A stretch of DNA of 64,000 nt from Palsa-504 sp963739135 (GTDB lineage Bacteria > Actinomycetota > Actinomycetes > Streptosporangiales > Streptosporangiaceae). Position 1 is the first letter of the stretch, and each line of letters begins with the position of its first letter. The DNA lies in NCBI GenBank assembly GCA_963739135.1, contig CAVTZG010000025.1, positions 124,001-188,000 on the forward strand, in the 5' to 3' direction. The position numbers and the translations under genes were made by a program. Of this stretch, positions 24,602 through 33,075 are shown in pieces. Below the pieces are notes generated by a model. The model saw nothing but the letters and a program-made list of their open reading frames with translations, was not told the DNA's origin and did not search any database.

Positions 24602-25762
24602 CTACCGCGTCCGCAGATCCCCGACACCAGGCGAGACCTGCGCCGACGGGTCGGCCTCGCCGGAGGCGGGCGCGGACGCGACGGCGGGCTCCGCGGTGGG
24701 CGCAGCACCGGGCGCGACGGCGGGCTCCGCGGCGGGCGCAGCACCGGGCACGGCAGCGGGCTGAGCAGCCGGTTCGCCCTGGCCGGAAGGCCCGGCCGGC
24801 GGCGCGTCGGACCTGATGTCGATCCGCCAGCCGGTGAGCCTGGCGGCCAGCCTGGCGTTCTGCCCTTCCTTGCCGATGGCCAGGGACAACTGGTAGTCGG
24901 GCACGATGACCTGGGCTTCCCGGGCCGCCAGGTCGACCACGTGCACGCGGCTGACCCGGGCCGGGGACAGGGCGTTGGCTACGAAACTGGCCGGGTCGTC
25001 GGCGTAGTCGACGATGTCGATCTTCTCACCGTGCAGCTCGTTCATCACGTTCCGCACCCGGCTGCCCATCGGGCCGATGCAGGCACCCTTGGCGTTGATG
25101 CCCGGCTGATGGGACCGGACCGCGATCTTGGTCCGGTGGCCCGCCTCGCGGGCGATCGCCACGATCTCCACCGCGCCTTCCGCGATCTCCGGCACCTCCA
25201 GCGCGAACAGCTTCTTGACCAGGCCCGGGTGCGTGCGGGACAGGGTGACCGAGGGCCCGCGGTGCCCCTTGCGCACGTGCAGGACGTAGCACCGGATCCG
25301 CTCGCCATGGGTGTAGCGCTCGCCGGGCACCTGCTCGGCGGGCGGCAGCACGGCCTCCAGCCTGCCCAGGTCGACCAGGACGGTGCGGGGATCCTTGCCC
25401 TGCTGGATCACGCCGGCCACGATGTCGCCCTCGCGGCCCGCATACTCGCCGAAGGTCAGCTCGTCTTCCACGTCGCGCAGCCGCTGCAGGATCACCTGGC
25501 GGGCGGTGGTGGCCGCGATCCGGCCGAACCCGGCGGGTGTGTCATCGTATTCCCGCACCGCCACGCCGTCGGGGCCGGTCTGGATGGCCCAGACTGTGAC
25601 GTGGCCGCTCTTCCTGTCCACCTCGACCCGGGCGGTCGCCGACGCGCCATCGGACTTGTGGTAGGCCACGAGCAGCGCGTCCTCGATGGCCTTGATGGCC
25701 TGGTCCAGGGAGATGTCCTTCTCGCTCTCCAGGCTCCGCAGCACGGTCAGGTCAATGTCCAT
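24602..25762 (-). CDS. nusA: transcription termination/antitermination factor NusA
   Basis: Binds RNA polymerase and nascent RNA, influencing pausing and termination. 386 residues: N-terminal polymerase-binding domain (LESEKDISLDQAIKAIEDAL), S1 domain (around residues 125-190), and KH domains with GACIGPMGSRVRNVMNELHGEK and LAIGKEGQNARLAARLTGW. A C-terminal tail rich in Ala, Pro and Glu includes two copies of a 12-residue repeat. ATG 25762 starts MDIDLTVLRSL and overlaps the end of rimP by 11 bases, with GGAG nine bases upstream. Confidence 0.96.
   Translation of the reverse strand: MDIDLTVLRSLESEKDISLDQAIKAIEDALLVAYHKSDGASATARVEVDRKSGHVTVWAIQTGPDGVAVREYDDTPAGFGRIAATTARQVILQRLRDVEDELTFGEYAGREGDIVAGVIQQGKDPRTVLVDLGRLEAVLPPAEQVPGERYTHGERIRCYVLHVRKGHRGPSVTLSRTHPGLVKKLFALEVPEIAEGAVEIVAIAREAGHRTKIAVRSHQPGINAKGACIGPMGSRVRNVMNELHGEKIDIVDYADDPASFVANALSPARVSRVHVVDLAAREAQVIVPDYQLSLAIGKEGQNARLAARLTGWRIDIRSDAPPAGPSGQGEPAAQPAAVPGAAPAAEPAVAPGAAPTAEPAVASAPASGEADPSAQVSPGVGDLRTR
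24680..24751. repeat. 36-bp direct repeat in the nusA tail, two copies
   Basis: Units at 24680 and 24716 differ at about two bases and encode PGAAPxAEPAVA-type sequence at the NusA C-terminus. The unit length of 36 bases keeps the frame. Confidence 0.85.
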
Positions 25763-26309
25763 CACGGGTCGCTCCAAGCTCCGATGGCGGGTGCCCGAAC
25801 TCCACCTGGATGGACCCGGCGCCCAGCACGGCGTAGGGGAAGCGGCGGCGGGCACCTTCGACGTCCAGGGTCACCCCATCGGCTTCGGCCGAGACGATCC
25901 TCCCGGATACGATCCCCGACCCCCCCGAATCCATGACTGTGACCTTAACCAGCCGGCCGACCGCGCGCCGCCAGTGCCTGCGGTCGGTCAGCGGGCGGTC
26001 CACGCCGGGCGACGATACCTCCAGCGTGTAGGGGAAGTCGCCCATCACGGCCACCTGGTCGAGCGCGGCGGACAGCTCACGGCTGACGGCCGCGGCATCG
26101 TCCAGGCTCACCCCCCGGTCACTGTCGACCACCACGCGCAGCAGCCTCCGCCTGCCCGCGGCGGTCACCCGCACCGACTCCAGGTCCATCCCGGCCGCGG
26201 CCACGACGGCCTCGATGACATCGGCGATCCTGCTCTCGTCGATCGAGCCCCCCGCTCCCCCGGAGGTAACACCTCGTGGCTTGGGTGCGTGACGCGAACT
26301 ACCGGGCAT
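25752..26309 (-). CDS. rimP: ribosome maturation factor RimP
   Basis: Needed for late 30S assembly. 185 residues with the YhbC-type core: GMDLESVRVTAAGRRRLLRV, SRELSAALDQ, YTLEVSSPGVDRPLTDRRHW and a C-terminal SH3-like part (VTVMDSGGSGIVSGRI). ATG 26309 is preferred over an in-frame GTG at 26327 because GAGGAGG lies just upstream of the ATG. First gene of the leftward block; it diverges from a lipoprotein gene across about 100 bases. Confidence 0.94.
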   Translation of the reverse strand: MPGSSRHAPKPRGVTSGGAGGSIDESRIADVIEAVVAAAGMDLESVRVTAAGRRRLLRVVVDSDRGVSLDDAAAVSRELSAALDQVAVMGDFPYTLEVSSPGVDRPLTDRRHWRRAVGRLVKVTVMDSGGSGIVSGRIVSAEADGVTLDVEGARRRFPYAVLGAGSIQVEFGHPPSELGATRDGH

Positions 26310-26412
26310 CACGACCTCCTCGTCCACGACCTGCAGGATTGGCTCCTAGCCTATCCGCCGCCGGGCCCTGGCGCGGATAGGACCGGCCAGCAGCACGTGG
26401 TAGCTTGCCGGT

Positions 26413-26934
26413 GTGCCAGACATCCTGCCGAGGCGCCGCATGCTGGCCGCCTCGGCAGCCGCGCTCCCGGTGCTGCTGGCCGCCTCCGGCTGCCGGTCCT
26501 CGGACGCGTTCGCCGGGCCCGATCCGCTGGCCGGGCCGCCGAGCCCGGCCCCGGACGTGCTCACGCTGCAGGCGGTCATCGCGTCGGAGCAAGCCCTGAT
26601 CGCGCTGTACCAGGCCGCCATCGGCACCGCCGCGCGGGTCACCGTCCGGGAGCAGGGTCTCGAGGCGCTGCTCAGCCAGCACCGGTCGCACCTGACGCAG
26701 CTGCGAGCCCGGCTCATCCTGCCCTCGGGCCCGCCGTCGGCCTCGCCGAGCACTTCGGCCAGCCCGACGCCCGCGGCGACCGGGCAGGTGAGCGTCGCCC
26801 AGCTGCGCGCGGCCGAGCGCGCCTCGTCGGCGAGCCTGCTGCGCAAGCTGGCCACAGTGCCGCCCGGCCTGGCCCAGCTGTTCGCAAGCATCGCGGCCTC
26901 TGACGCGACGCACGCCATGGTGCTGGGCGGATAG
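26413..26934 (+). CDS. putative lipoprotein with ferritin-like helices
   Basis: 173-residue predicted exported protein. RRRMLAASAAALPVLLAASG ending in Cys is a lipoprotein signal with twin arginines, so Tat export is possible. The rest is two helical segments (VLTLQAVIASEQALIALYQA and LRAAERASSASLLRKLATV) separated by a Pro/Ser-rich loop, resembling half of a four-helix bundle. Such proteins occur next to DUF4439 genes beside rimP in actinobacteria. GTG 26413 start. The following gene starts five bases after its stop, so the two products may form one four-helix unit. No metal-binding residues were identified with confidence. Confidence 0.7.
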   Translation: MPDILPRRRMLAASAAALPVLLAASGCRSSDAFAGPDPLAGPPSPAPDVLTLQAVIASEQALIALYQAAIGTAARVTVREQGLEALLSQHRSHLTQLRARLILPSGPPSASPSTSASPTPAATGQVSVAQLRAAERASSASLLRKLATVPPGLAQLFASIAASDATHAMVLGG

Positions 26935-26939
26935 GCCGG

Positions 26940-27362
26940 GTGACGGCCTTGGTCACACCGGTGTCCGCGCTGCAGGACGCGCTGGCGGCCGAGGACGCGG
27001 CCATCTTCGGCTATGGGGTGGCGGGCGCTCACCTGGCCGGGACCGGTCAGGCCGCCGCCGAGCAGGACTGGACCGGGCACAACGAGGCCAGGGACCGGCT
27101 GGCGGCCATGATCTCGAAGCTCGGCGCGGTCCCGGTCGCGGCCCGGGCGTTCTACCAGCTCCCGTTCGCGGTGCACGACGCGGCCAGCGCGCGGGCCCTG
27201 GCGGCCTATCTGGAAGACGGCGTGACCCGGGCCTACCTGGGCCTGGTCGCGGTCAGCGACCAGCAGCTTCGTTACTTCGGCGCGCTGGCCATGCAGGGCT
27301 CAGCGGAACGGGCGGCCCTCTGGCGGGGCAGCACGCAGGCCTTCCCCGGGCTGGAGTCCTAG
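26940..27362 (+). CDS. ferritin-like DUF4439 protein
   Basis: 140-residue cytosolic helical protein of the DUF4439 ferritin-like family: LQDALAAEDAAIFGYGVAGA, HNEARDRLAAMISKLGA, and ALAAYLEDGVTRAYLGLVAV form the expected helices. Whether it binds iron is unknown for the family. GTG 26940 lies five bases after the lipoprotein stop, so the two are co-transcribed. Its TAG stop overlaps the opposing gene's stop within CTAG (27359-27362). Confidence 0.82.
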   Translation: MTALVTPVSALQDALAAEDAAIFGYGVAGAHLAGTGQAAAEQDWTGHNEARDRLAAMISKLGAVPVAARAFYQLPFAVHDAASARALAAYLEDGVTRAYLGLVAVSDQQLRYFGALAMQGSAERAALWRGSTQAFPGLES

Positions 27363-27676
27363 CCGTCGCCGCGGCGCAGCGAGGCGAGCACCCGCACGAT
27401 CGTGCTGGCCGCCTGGTCGACGTCATCGGCGACCGAGATCCGCTCGGCCCAGGACCACCAGAACCACCACAGGCCGTCCTTGCCGCAACCGGCGTACACG
27501 TTTTCCTCAAGCGCGCGGGCGGCTGGGTTCACCACGTACAGGCTGGGGACACGCCCCGGCGGCGCCATGAGCCAGGCCTCAAGCCCCCGATGGGTCAGCT
27601 CGTCGGCGAGCTTCTCCAGATATACAGCCTGCATGTGTTCCGACCCCAGGGTCCCGTTGGCTTCCACCGTCATCAC
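27359..27676 (-). CDS. conserved small hypothetical protein
   Basis: 105 residues, no signal or membrane helix. A compact N-terminal part (YLEKLADELTHRGLEAWLM, PSLYVVNPA) and a tryptophan-rich LWWFWWSWAERI segment with an acidic tail (SVADDVDQAASTIVRVL) suggest a small alpha/beta fold seen in actinomycete proteins encoded near DNA-binding regulators. Start could be GTG 27676, ATG 27673 or the ATG at residue 15. TATTAG lies close upstream, compatible with a very short or absent leader. Function unknown. Confidence 0.65.
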   Translation of the reverse strand: MMTVEANGTLGSEHMQAVYLEKLADELTHRGLEAWLMAPPGRVPSLYVVNPAARALEENVYAGCGKDGLWWFWWSWAERISVADDVDQAASTIVRVLASLRRGDG

Positions 27677-27871
27677 CGTCGTAACTAATAGGAGTCAATC
27701 AAGAACTTAACGTCGCCTTCCAGGATGCCTCCGCACTGGCGCCCGCGCAACGGACATCGGGAAAGTCGCACCTAGCGGAGATCCACGGGCACAACCGCAT
27801 TTTCCACTACCCATGCAGACGCACCGGGCCTGTCATTGGTTCACGAAAGACACATTAAACCGGACACTCGC

Positions 27872-30076
27872 TCATGACTGCGGACGTACCGACAGCGGGT
27901 CGGGCAGCGCATCCGGCAGTGCATCCGGCAGTGCATCCGGGAGGGGCTCGGCGTACAGGACGGTCAGCCGGGAGACGGCCCGGGTGAGGGCCACGTACAG
28001 CCGCTGCAGGCCCCGGGCTTCGGCTCGGGCGATGCGCGCGGGTTCGACCACGATGACGTGATCGAACTCCAGGCCCTTGGCCAGCGTGACCGGCACCAGC
28101 GTCAGCCGGGCGTCGGAACCGGGCGTGCCGTGGGCCAGGCCGGCCGTCTCCAGCGCGGCGGCCAGGGAGGCCACCTGCGGGTCGGCGGCGATGACCGCGA
28201 CCGATCCGGGCCGCGCGCAGGCCTGGGTGCAGGCCGCTGCCACCTCGGGGCCCAGCGCAGCCGCCGGCACCTGCACGACGTCAAGCGCGCCGGGATCGGC
28301 CCGCAGTGAGGACGCGGGCCGCAGCTCGGGGGCGATGATGGCGAGCAGGCTGGAAGCGTAGTCCAGGATCTGCCTGGGCACGCGGTACCCCACCGACAGC
28401 TCACGGACCGCGGTATCAGGCTTGCCCAGGTTGGACAGCAGCGACTCCCAGGAGGGAGCGGCCCACGGCGTGGTGCCCTGGGCCAGGTCGCCGAGCACGG
28501 TGGCCGCGCCGGTGGAGCAGCGGCGGCCCAGCGCGCGGCATTCCATCGGCGACAGGTCCTGCGCCTCGTCCACCACCACGTGGGCCAGGCTGGGCGTCCG
28601 GGTGATCAGGTCGCGGGCCTCGTCGATCAGCACGGCGTCAGCCGCCGACCAGCGCGCCGAGCCCGGTCCGCGGGGCACCGGCGACCACAGGATCACCTCC
28701 TGCTCCGCGCCGCTCAGGACGCCGTCGGCCGCCTCAGCCAGCGCGGGCGCCGACGACAGCAGGCGGAACACCAGCCGGACCGAGTCGGCCTTGGGCCATA
28801 TCGCGTCCACCGCGGCGCGCACCGGCCGGGAGCGCCGCACCGCCTCGTGGGTGCGGTCGTCGCAGGCCTCCCCGGCCTCCTCCATCTGCGTCAGGACCAC
28901 GTGCGCGATGCGGTGCTCGAGCAGTTCGCGGGCCGCGCCGTAGCGCACGCCGCGGGTGCTCAGCTCGGCCACCAGCTCCTGCAGCTGGTGGGCCGGGACC
29001 CGCCACCGGCGGGACCCGCGCGGCACGACCAGGGCCGCGGCGGGCTCCCGCAGCGAGGACCACAGCGCTCGCCGCAGCACCTCGGCCATCCGCGCGTCTG
29101 TCTTGACGATCGCGGCGGTCTCGGTGTCGGCGCCCCGGACGGGCACCGACCCGGTGGTGGTCACCAGCTCGCCGACGGTGGTCTGGGTGACGTCGATCTC
29201 GCCCAGCGCGGGCAGGACGTTGCGGATGTAGGACAGGAAGGCCCGGTTCGGCCCGACCATGACCACGCCCCGGCGCCGGACCTGCTCGCGGTAGGCGTAT
29301 AGCAGGTAGGCGACCCGGTGCAGGCCGACGGCGGTCTTCCCGGTGCCCGGTGCCCCCTGCACGCAGACCGTCTGGGCCGCGTCGGCGCGCACGATGTCGT
29401 CCTGGTCCGGCTGGATGGTCGCGACGATGTCCCGCATGGGCCCCGACCGCGGCCGCTCGATCTCGTCGATGAGGATCTGGCTCGGCTGCGCTGGATTCTT
29501 CTGGGCCGGATTCTTCTGGGCCGGATTCTTCTGGGCCGTATTCTTTTGGGCCGAACGGTCCGTGGGGCTGCCTCCCGGCCCCCGGCCCGCCGGTCCGGTG
29601 AAGAGCTCGTCCTCGTAGGCGGTCAGCTCGCCGCCGGAGAAGCCGAACCGCCGCCGCAGCTCGAGGTTCATCGGGTCCGCCGCGCTGGCCCGGTAGAAGG
29701 GCCGGGACACCGGAGCCCGCCAGTCGATCACCGTCGGCGTCCCGTCCGGGGCGTGCACATGCCGGCGGCCGATATGGAAGCTGCGGGAGGCCACGCCGTC
29801 CTCGGTGCCGGCGACATCGCCCGCGTAGTCGAGGCGGCCGAAGAACAGCGGCGTATCGGGGATGTCTTTCAGCGCTTCGGCGCGGCGGTACAGGTCGGCC
29901 TTGAGGTATTCCTCGGAGACGGGATCCCCGCCCATGGCCTTGAGGGAGAGCACGTCCTCGCGCATCAGGCGCAGGTACTCCCGCGAGCGCCGCAACTGGT
30001 CGCGTTCTGTGGTCAGGACGGGGTTACCGTCTGTCCGTTCGGTAGATCGATTTTCTTTTGAATCTGACGCAGCCAC
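27872..30076 (-). CDS. HelD/HelR-like RNA polymerase recycling ATPase (UvrD/Rep superfamily)
   Basis: 734-residue superfamily-1 ATPase of the HelD class, which pulls RNA polymerase off DNA; actinobacterial HelR members also displace rifampicin. N-terminal antiparallel helices (LRRSREYLRLMREDVLSLKA) match the secondary-channel arm, with YIDWRAP-like VIDWRAPVSRPFY. Walker A is GAPGTGKTAVGLHR (about 241-254), Walker B VVVDEAQDLSP, and the C-terminal ATPase block is LAKGLEFDHVIVVEP and YVALTRAVSRL. An insert of AQKN(P/T) repeats lies near residues 176-196 and the C-terminus carries (LPDA)3LPDP. No rifampicin-associated inverted element was recognised upstream. Confidence 0.88.
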   Translation of the reverse strand: MAASDSKENRSTERTDGNPVLTTERDQLRRSREYLRLMREDVLSLKAMGGDPVSEEYLKADLYRRAEALKDIPDTPLFFGRLDYAGDVAGTEDGVASRSFHIGRRHVHAPDGTPTVIDWRAPVSRPFYRASAADPMNLELRRRFGFSGGELTAYEDELFTGPAGRGPGGSPTDRSAQKNTAQKNPAQKNPAQKNPAQPSQILIDEIERPRSGPMRDIVATIQPDQDDIVRADAAQTVCVQGAPGTGKTAVGLHRVAYLLYAYREQVRRRGVVMVGPNRAFLSYIRNVLPALGEIDVTQTTVGELVTTTGSVPVRGADTETAAIVKTDARMAEVLRRALWSSLREPAAALVVPRGSRRWRVPAHQLQELVAELSTRGVRYGAARELLEHRIAHVVLTQMEEAGEACDDRTHEAVRRSRPVRAAVDAIWPKADSVRLVFRLLSSAPALAEAADGVLSGAEQEVILWSPVPRGPGSARWSAADAVLIDEARDLITRTPSLAHVVVDEAQDLSPMECRALGRRCSTGAATVLGDLAQGTTPWAAPSWESLLSNLGKPDTAVRELSVGYRVPRQILDYASSLLAIIAPELRPASSLRADPGALDVVQVPAAALGPEVAAACTQACARPGSVAVIAADPQVASLAAALETAGLAHGTPGSDARLTLVPVTLAKGLEFDHVIVVEPARIARAEARGLQRLYVALTRAVSRLTVLYAEPLPDALPDALPDALPDPLSVRPQS
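27897..27944. repeat. 12-bp tandem repeat at the 3' end of the HelR-like gene
   Basis: GCATCCGGCAGT occurs at 27909 and 27921 with diverged copies on either side, encoding LPDA/LPDP units just before the stop codon on the minus strand. Confidence 0.85.
29493..29552. repeat. 15-bp tandem repeat in the HelR-like gene, four copies
   Basis: Three identical GGATTCTTCTGGGCC units (29493, 29508, 29523) and one variant (29538) encode AQKNP/AQKNT. They sit in a linker between the N-terminal arm and the first ATPase lobe, and are less GC-rich than the flanks. Confidence 0.93.
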
Positions 30077-30110
30077 GAGGACGGGAACATACCAGCCCGC
30101 AGGCGGGAAG

Positions 30111-31469
30111 TCACGCGGTTTTCTGCTCGGGCGGGCGCCATGCGGCCAGGCCGCGCGGGGTCAGGAAGTCGTCGAAGACGAGCTCGGAGGCGCCGGTCAG
30201 CGCGCCCAGATCGCCCAGCGTGGAGGGCAGCAGGGCGGGCGGATCGGCCCGGCGGTACCGCATCAGGGTGGACAGGTAGCCGAACCTGACGGCGGCCGGG
30301 TCGGCGTCGTAGACCCGGGCGGCCAGGCCGGACAGGCCGACCGCCTCCGGGTCCTGCGCGTTCACCAGCGCGCCGATGCCCCGGCCGAGGGCCTCGGCCA
30401 CATGGGTCAGGGCCCGGCCGCAGCGCGGGTCGGTGGCCGCCGCCACGATGACCTCCTCGGCCTCGAGCACCCGGTCCCCCTGCTCGAGCTGCTCGAGCCG
30501 CCCGGCCGCGCGCAGCAGCCCGCGCGCGCCCGCATCGAGTTCCCAGCAGCCGATCGCCCCGCACCGGCATCGCTCATCTCCGCCGGTCAGCGGCATGTGG
30601 CCGAACTCCCCGGCCGAGCCGTGGGCGCCGCTGGCCGGCTGGCCGCCGGCCAGCAGGACGCCGCCGATGCCGGTCGCGACGTGCAGGTGCAGGGCCACGG
30701 AGACGCCGCGGAGCACGCCCCGGCGGGCCTCGGCCAGCCCCGCCAGCGTGGCGTCGTTGCCGGTCAGGACCGCGCAGGCGGCGGCCGCGTCCGCTCGCGG
30801 CGCCCCGGCGGGCCCGAGCGCCTCGGACACGTCGACGTCCTGCCATTCGAGCAGGGTCGGCTGCACCATCGTGCTGCCACTGACCGGGGACGGGACCGCG
30901 ATGCCGACGCCGACCACGCGGCCGCCGAACTGGCGGCGGCGTACCTCCAGGCGCTCGGCCACGTCGTTCAGCATTCCGGTGCCCGATCCGGCCTCCCGCT
31001 CCTGGCGGTCGAGCACCGTGCTGCGGCCGGTCAGCTCGAAGGCGGCCAGGGTGAACGAGTCGTCCCGCAGGTCGACGGCCAGTGCGACGGGTCCGCTGGG
31101 ATGCGCCGAGGGCACGCCGGTGGGCCGCCCCCGGGCGCGCTGCGCGCTCGCGTCGACCGGGCTGGTCAGCTCCTCGATCAGGTGACGCCCGGCCAGGTCC
31201 CTGACCAGCACGGTAGCGGTGCCCCGGGCCAGCCTGAGCTGCCTGGTGAGCTCGGCCCGGGTGAGCCGGCCGCCGCCGTCATGGATGGCACGCAGCAGCC
31301 GCGCGAGATTGTGTGTGCGCAGTTCGGCACTCGTCGTCGCCGCGCCCTCGTCCTGCCGCACAGTCCGATCGTGCCACGCCCGGCCCTGGTCCACCTTCCC
31401 ATCCTCCTTCGCCGGGACACTGGCGGGTACTGGGGACGACCCGGCCGCAGGCCGCATCACCAGTCCCAA
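30111..31469 (-). CDS. ROK-family transcriptional regulator/sugar kinase homologue
   Basis: Up to 452 residues. An N-terminal winged-helix domain (ELRTHNLARLLRAIHDGGG, RAELTRQLRLARGTATVLVR) precedes a ROK domain with the zinc motif CRCGAIGCWE and GHMPLTGG. The usual phosphate-binding and catalytic stretch is only partly conserved (LHVATGIGGVLLAGG), consistent with a NagC/Xyl-type repressor rather than a kinase. The start is uncertain: ATG 31469 overlaps the upstream gene by 13 bases, and later GTGs before LRTHN are possible. It lies 34 bases upstream of the HelR-like gene on the same strand. The sugar ligand is unknown. Confidence 0.88.
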   Translation of the reverse strand: MGLVMRPAAGSSPVPASVPAKEDGKVDQGRAWHDRTVRQDEGAATTSAELRTHNLARLLRAIHDGGGRLTRAELTRQLRLARGTATVLVRDLAGRHLIEELTSPVDASAQRARGRPTGVPSAHPSGPVALAVDLRDDSFTLAAFELTGRSTVLDRQEREAGSGTGMLNDVAERLEVRRRQFGGRVVGVGIAVPSPVSGSTMVQPTLLEWQDVDVSEALGPAGAPRADAAAACAVLTGNDATLAGLAEARRGVLRGVSVALHLHVATGIGGVLLAGGQPASGAHGSAGEFGHMPLTGGDERCRCGAIGCWELDAGARGLLRAAGRLEQLEQGDRVLEAEEVIVAAATDPRCGRALTHVAEALGRGIGALVNAQDPEAVGLSGLAARVYDADPAAVRFGYLSTLMRYRRADPPALLPSTLGDLGALTGASELVFDDFLTPRGLAAWRPPEQKTA

Positions 31470-32410
31470 TGGAAGCCGACCGCCGTCTCCTCGGCCAGCC
31501 GCAGGTACCGGTGAACCGCGAACTGGCTGTCCAGGGTGACGTCTTCACGCTCGACGATGGGCCCGTCCAGGCCGTCCCATACCGCCCATACCACCTTGGC
31601 TGGCAGCTTATCGGGATGGAACTCGACCCTTATATCGAGGTTCTCGACAAAAAATTGCACCACCCGCCGGAACTCCGGGGGCGGCGGCTGCGAGTAGTGG
31701 AAGCTCGCGGAGTACTCGAGCGTCGCCGTCTCTCCGGCGGCCAGCGACTTGGCCAGCAGCATATCGACCACGAACAGTTCTGCAATCGGCTGGTATACCG
31801 GGCCCGCCAGGCCGCTGAATCCCTGGCCGATCTCAATGGTCAGGGCATTTGTATCGCCGCGATATGGTATACGGTCGACATTATCGACAATAGCCTCGAT
31901 TACCTGGATAACGCGATGCTTAGCCGGCAGGCCATCCGGGCCGAGATAGTGATGGTCATGCAGTGACAGCGTCTTGACGCGCGGGCTGCCCAGCCGGCCC
32001 GCCTTATCGTCGCGGATCGCCCGGGGGCCGGACAGCACGCGGACATGCGCGGAACCTTCCCACAGCTTGAGCAGCTGCTCGCGCTCCAGCGTGCCGAAGT
32101 CGAAGGCATCGGCGAAAAGGGCCAGTGTGGCCTTGCTCAGCAGCTTGCCGGACAGGGCTCGCGAGGCGGTGTCCTTTAGCTGGCGGGGCAGCACGTCGAG
32201 GTCGCCTTTCCCCCGCGGATGCTGCCACAGGTAATGCGCAAGTACTTCTGCCACCGCGAGCTGGTTCACATGCCCTGGCCTGCCGCGCTCGGCGTACTGC
32301 TCCCACTTCCGCCGGTACCGGCCGGGGCGGAGCAACAGCTCGCGCATGTATGCCGCGGCGGAGGCTGCGCCAGTTGGCGCGACGGAATCTCCCGGCGTTG
32401 CGTCGGCCAC
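31457..32410 (-). CDS. hypothetical protein with lower-GC core
   Basis: 317 residues that I do not recognise. The N-terminal third is helical and basic (YMRELLLRPGRYRRKWEQYA, VNQLAVAEVLAHYLWQHPRG), followed by LSGKLLSKATLALFADAFDF, which looks like a small helical, possibly DNA-binding or scaffold domain. The C-terminal half has alternating beta-like segments (TLEYSASFHYSQPPPPEFRR, NLDIRVEFHPDKLPAKVVWA). Codons in 31830-31930 are visibly AT-richer (ATA, TTA, TAT) than neighbours, hinting at horizontal origin. It is transcribed toward the ROK gene, overlapping it by 13 bases, so they may be co-expressed. Confidence 0.7.
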   Translation of the reverse strand: MADATPGDSVAPTGAASAAAYMRELLLRPGRYRRKWEQYAERGRPGHVNQLAVAEVLAHYLWQHPRGKGDLDVLPRQLKDTASRALSGKLLSKATLALFADAFDFGTLEREQLLKLWEGSAHVRVLSGPRAIRDDKAGRLGSPRVKTLSLHDHHYLGPDGLPAKHRVIQVIEAIVDNVDRIPYRGDTNALTIEIGQGFSGLAGPVYQPIAELFVVDMLLAKSLAAGETATLEYSASFHYSQPPPPEFRRVVQFFVENLDIRVEFHPDKLPAKVVWAVWDGLDGPIVEREDVTLDSQFAVHRYLRLAEETAVGFHWDW

Positions 32411-32561
32411 GGTCTCCTCACTGGCTGAGAACTAAGCGCGACATTTGTCAGCTATCGTACGACTGATCTCGCTAAGCGGGCGAGTTCGCCATGGTGGGAA
32501 AACCATAAACATACGCCGGGCGGATGAAGGGGACATCAAGGCAGGCAGAGGGGCCGCAGGA

Positions 32562-33032
32562 ATGCAGGAGGGGTTGGGGGTCGCGCCGGGCCTTGGGGAT
32601 GGGCTCGACGGGCTTGGGGACGGGCTCGACGGCCTTTGGGACGGGACGGCCAGACGGCAGCTGCATGACCGGGCGTACTTCCTTGACTTGCTCGGCGATA
32701 GCCACAACGGCCTCGGCCGTCACGACGCCGCCGTCGAGGCCTACCGGCAGGCCGCCGATGCATTCAAGGCGCAGGGCGCCCAGTGCTCCTACGCGTTGTG
32801 CCTGCTCAAGACCGCGGACAGCTACCTGTCCCTGGGTGAGCCGTGGCACGCCCTCGGTTACCTGGAGGCCTGCCTGCCGCTGCTGCGGAAGCTGGGCCTG
32901 GCCCGGCACGAGACCATCGCGCAGCGTCAGCTGTCGGCCTGCCAGGCCGGGCTGGCCCGTGCCCGCTTACTTGGGGAGGGGCGGGCCGGGCCGCGTGCCG
33001 ACATCCCGCGGCCGTCCCGCCCGGCCAGTTAA
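32562..33032 (+). CDS. small TPR-like protein, possibly truncated
   Basis: About 156 residues from ATG 32562; the frame is open back to a TTG at 32445, so the start is uncertain. A low-complexity GDGLDGL repeat is followed by two TPR-like helical hairpins: FLDLLGDSHNGLGRHDAAVE and LLKTADSYLSLGEPWHALGY. These resemble the C-terminal TPR region of large AfsR/SARP or NB-ARC regulators, so the gene may be a fragment of one. It lies 43 bases before marR on the same strand and is divergent from the unknown gene at 31457. Confidence 0.5.
   Translation: MQEGLGVAPGLGDGLDGLGDGLDGLWDGTARRQLHDRAYFLDLLGDSHNGLGRHDAAVEAYRQAADAFKAQGAQCSYALCLLKTADSYLSLGEPWHALGYLEACLPLLRKLGLARHETIAQRQLSACQAGLARARLLGEGRAGPRADIPRPSRPAS
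32592..32645. repeat. 21-bp tandem repeat in the TPR gene, 2.6 copies
   Basis: CTTGGGGATGGGCTCGACGG-type units start at 32592 and 32613 with a partial third at 32634, encoding GLGDGLD. The repeat lies just before the TPR part. Confidence 0.88.
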
Positions 33033-33075
33033 AACGCCGTCGCCTACGACCGCCAGGCCAAGGTAGATTCTTGCT

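Noticed and set aside
20321..25936. A 5.6-kb open frame on the plus strand opposite infB and nusA.
   Set aside because: It is the antisense shadow of GC-rich genes; the translation is low-complexity Gly/Arg/Ala with no motif, and the opposite strand encodes well-recognised proteins.
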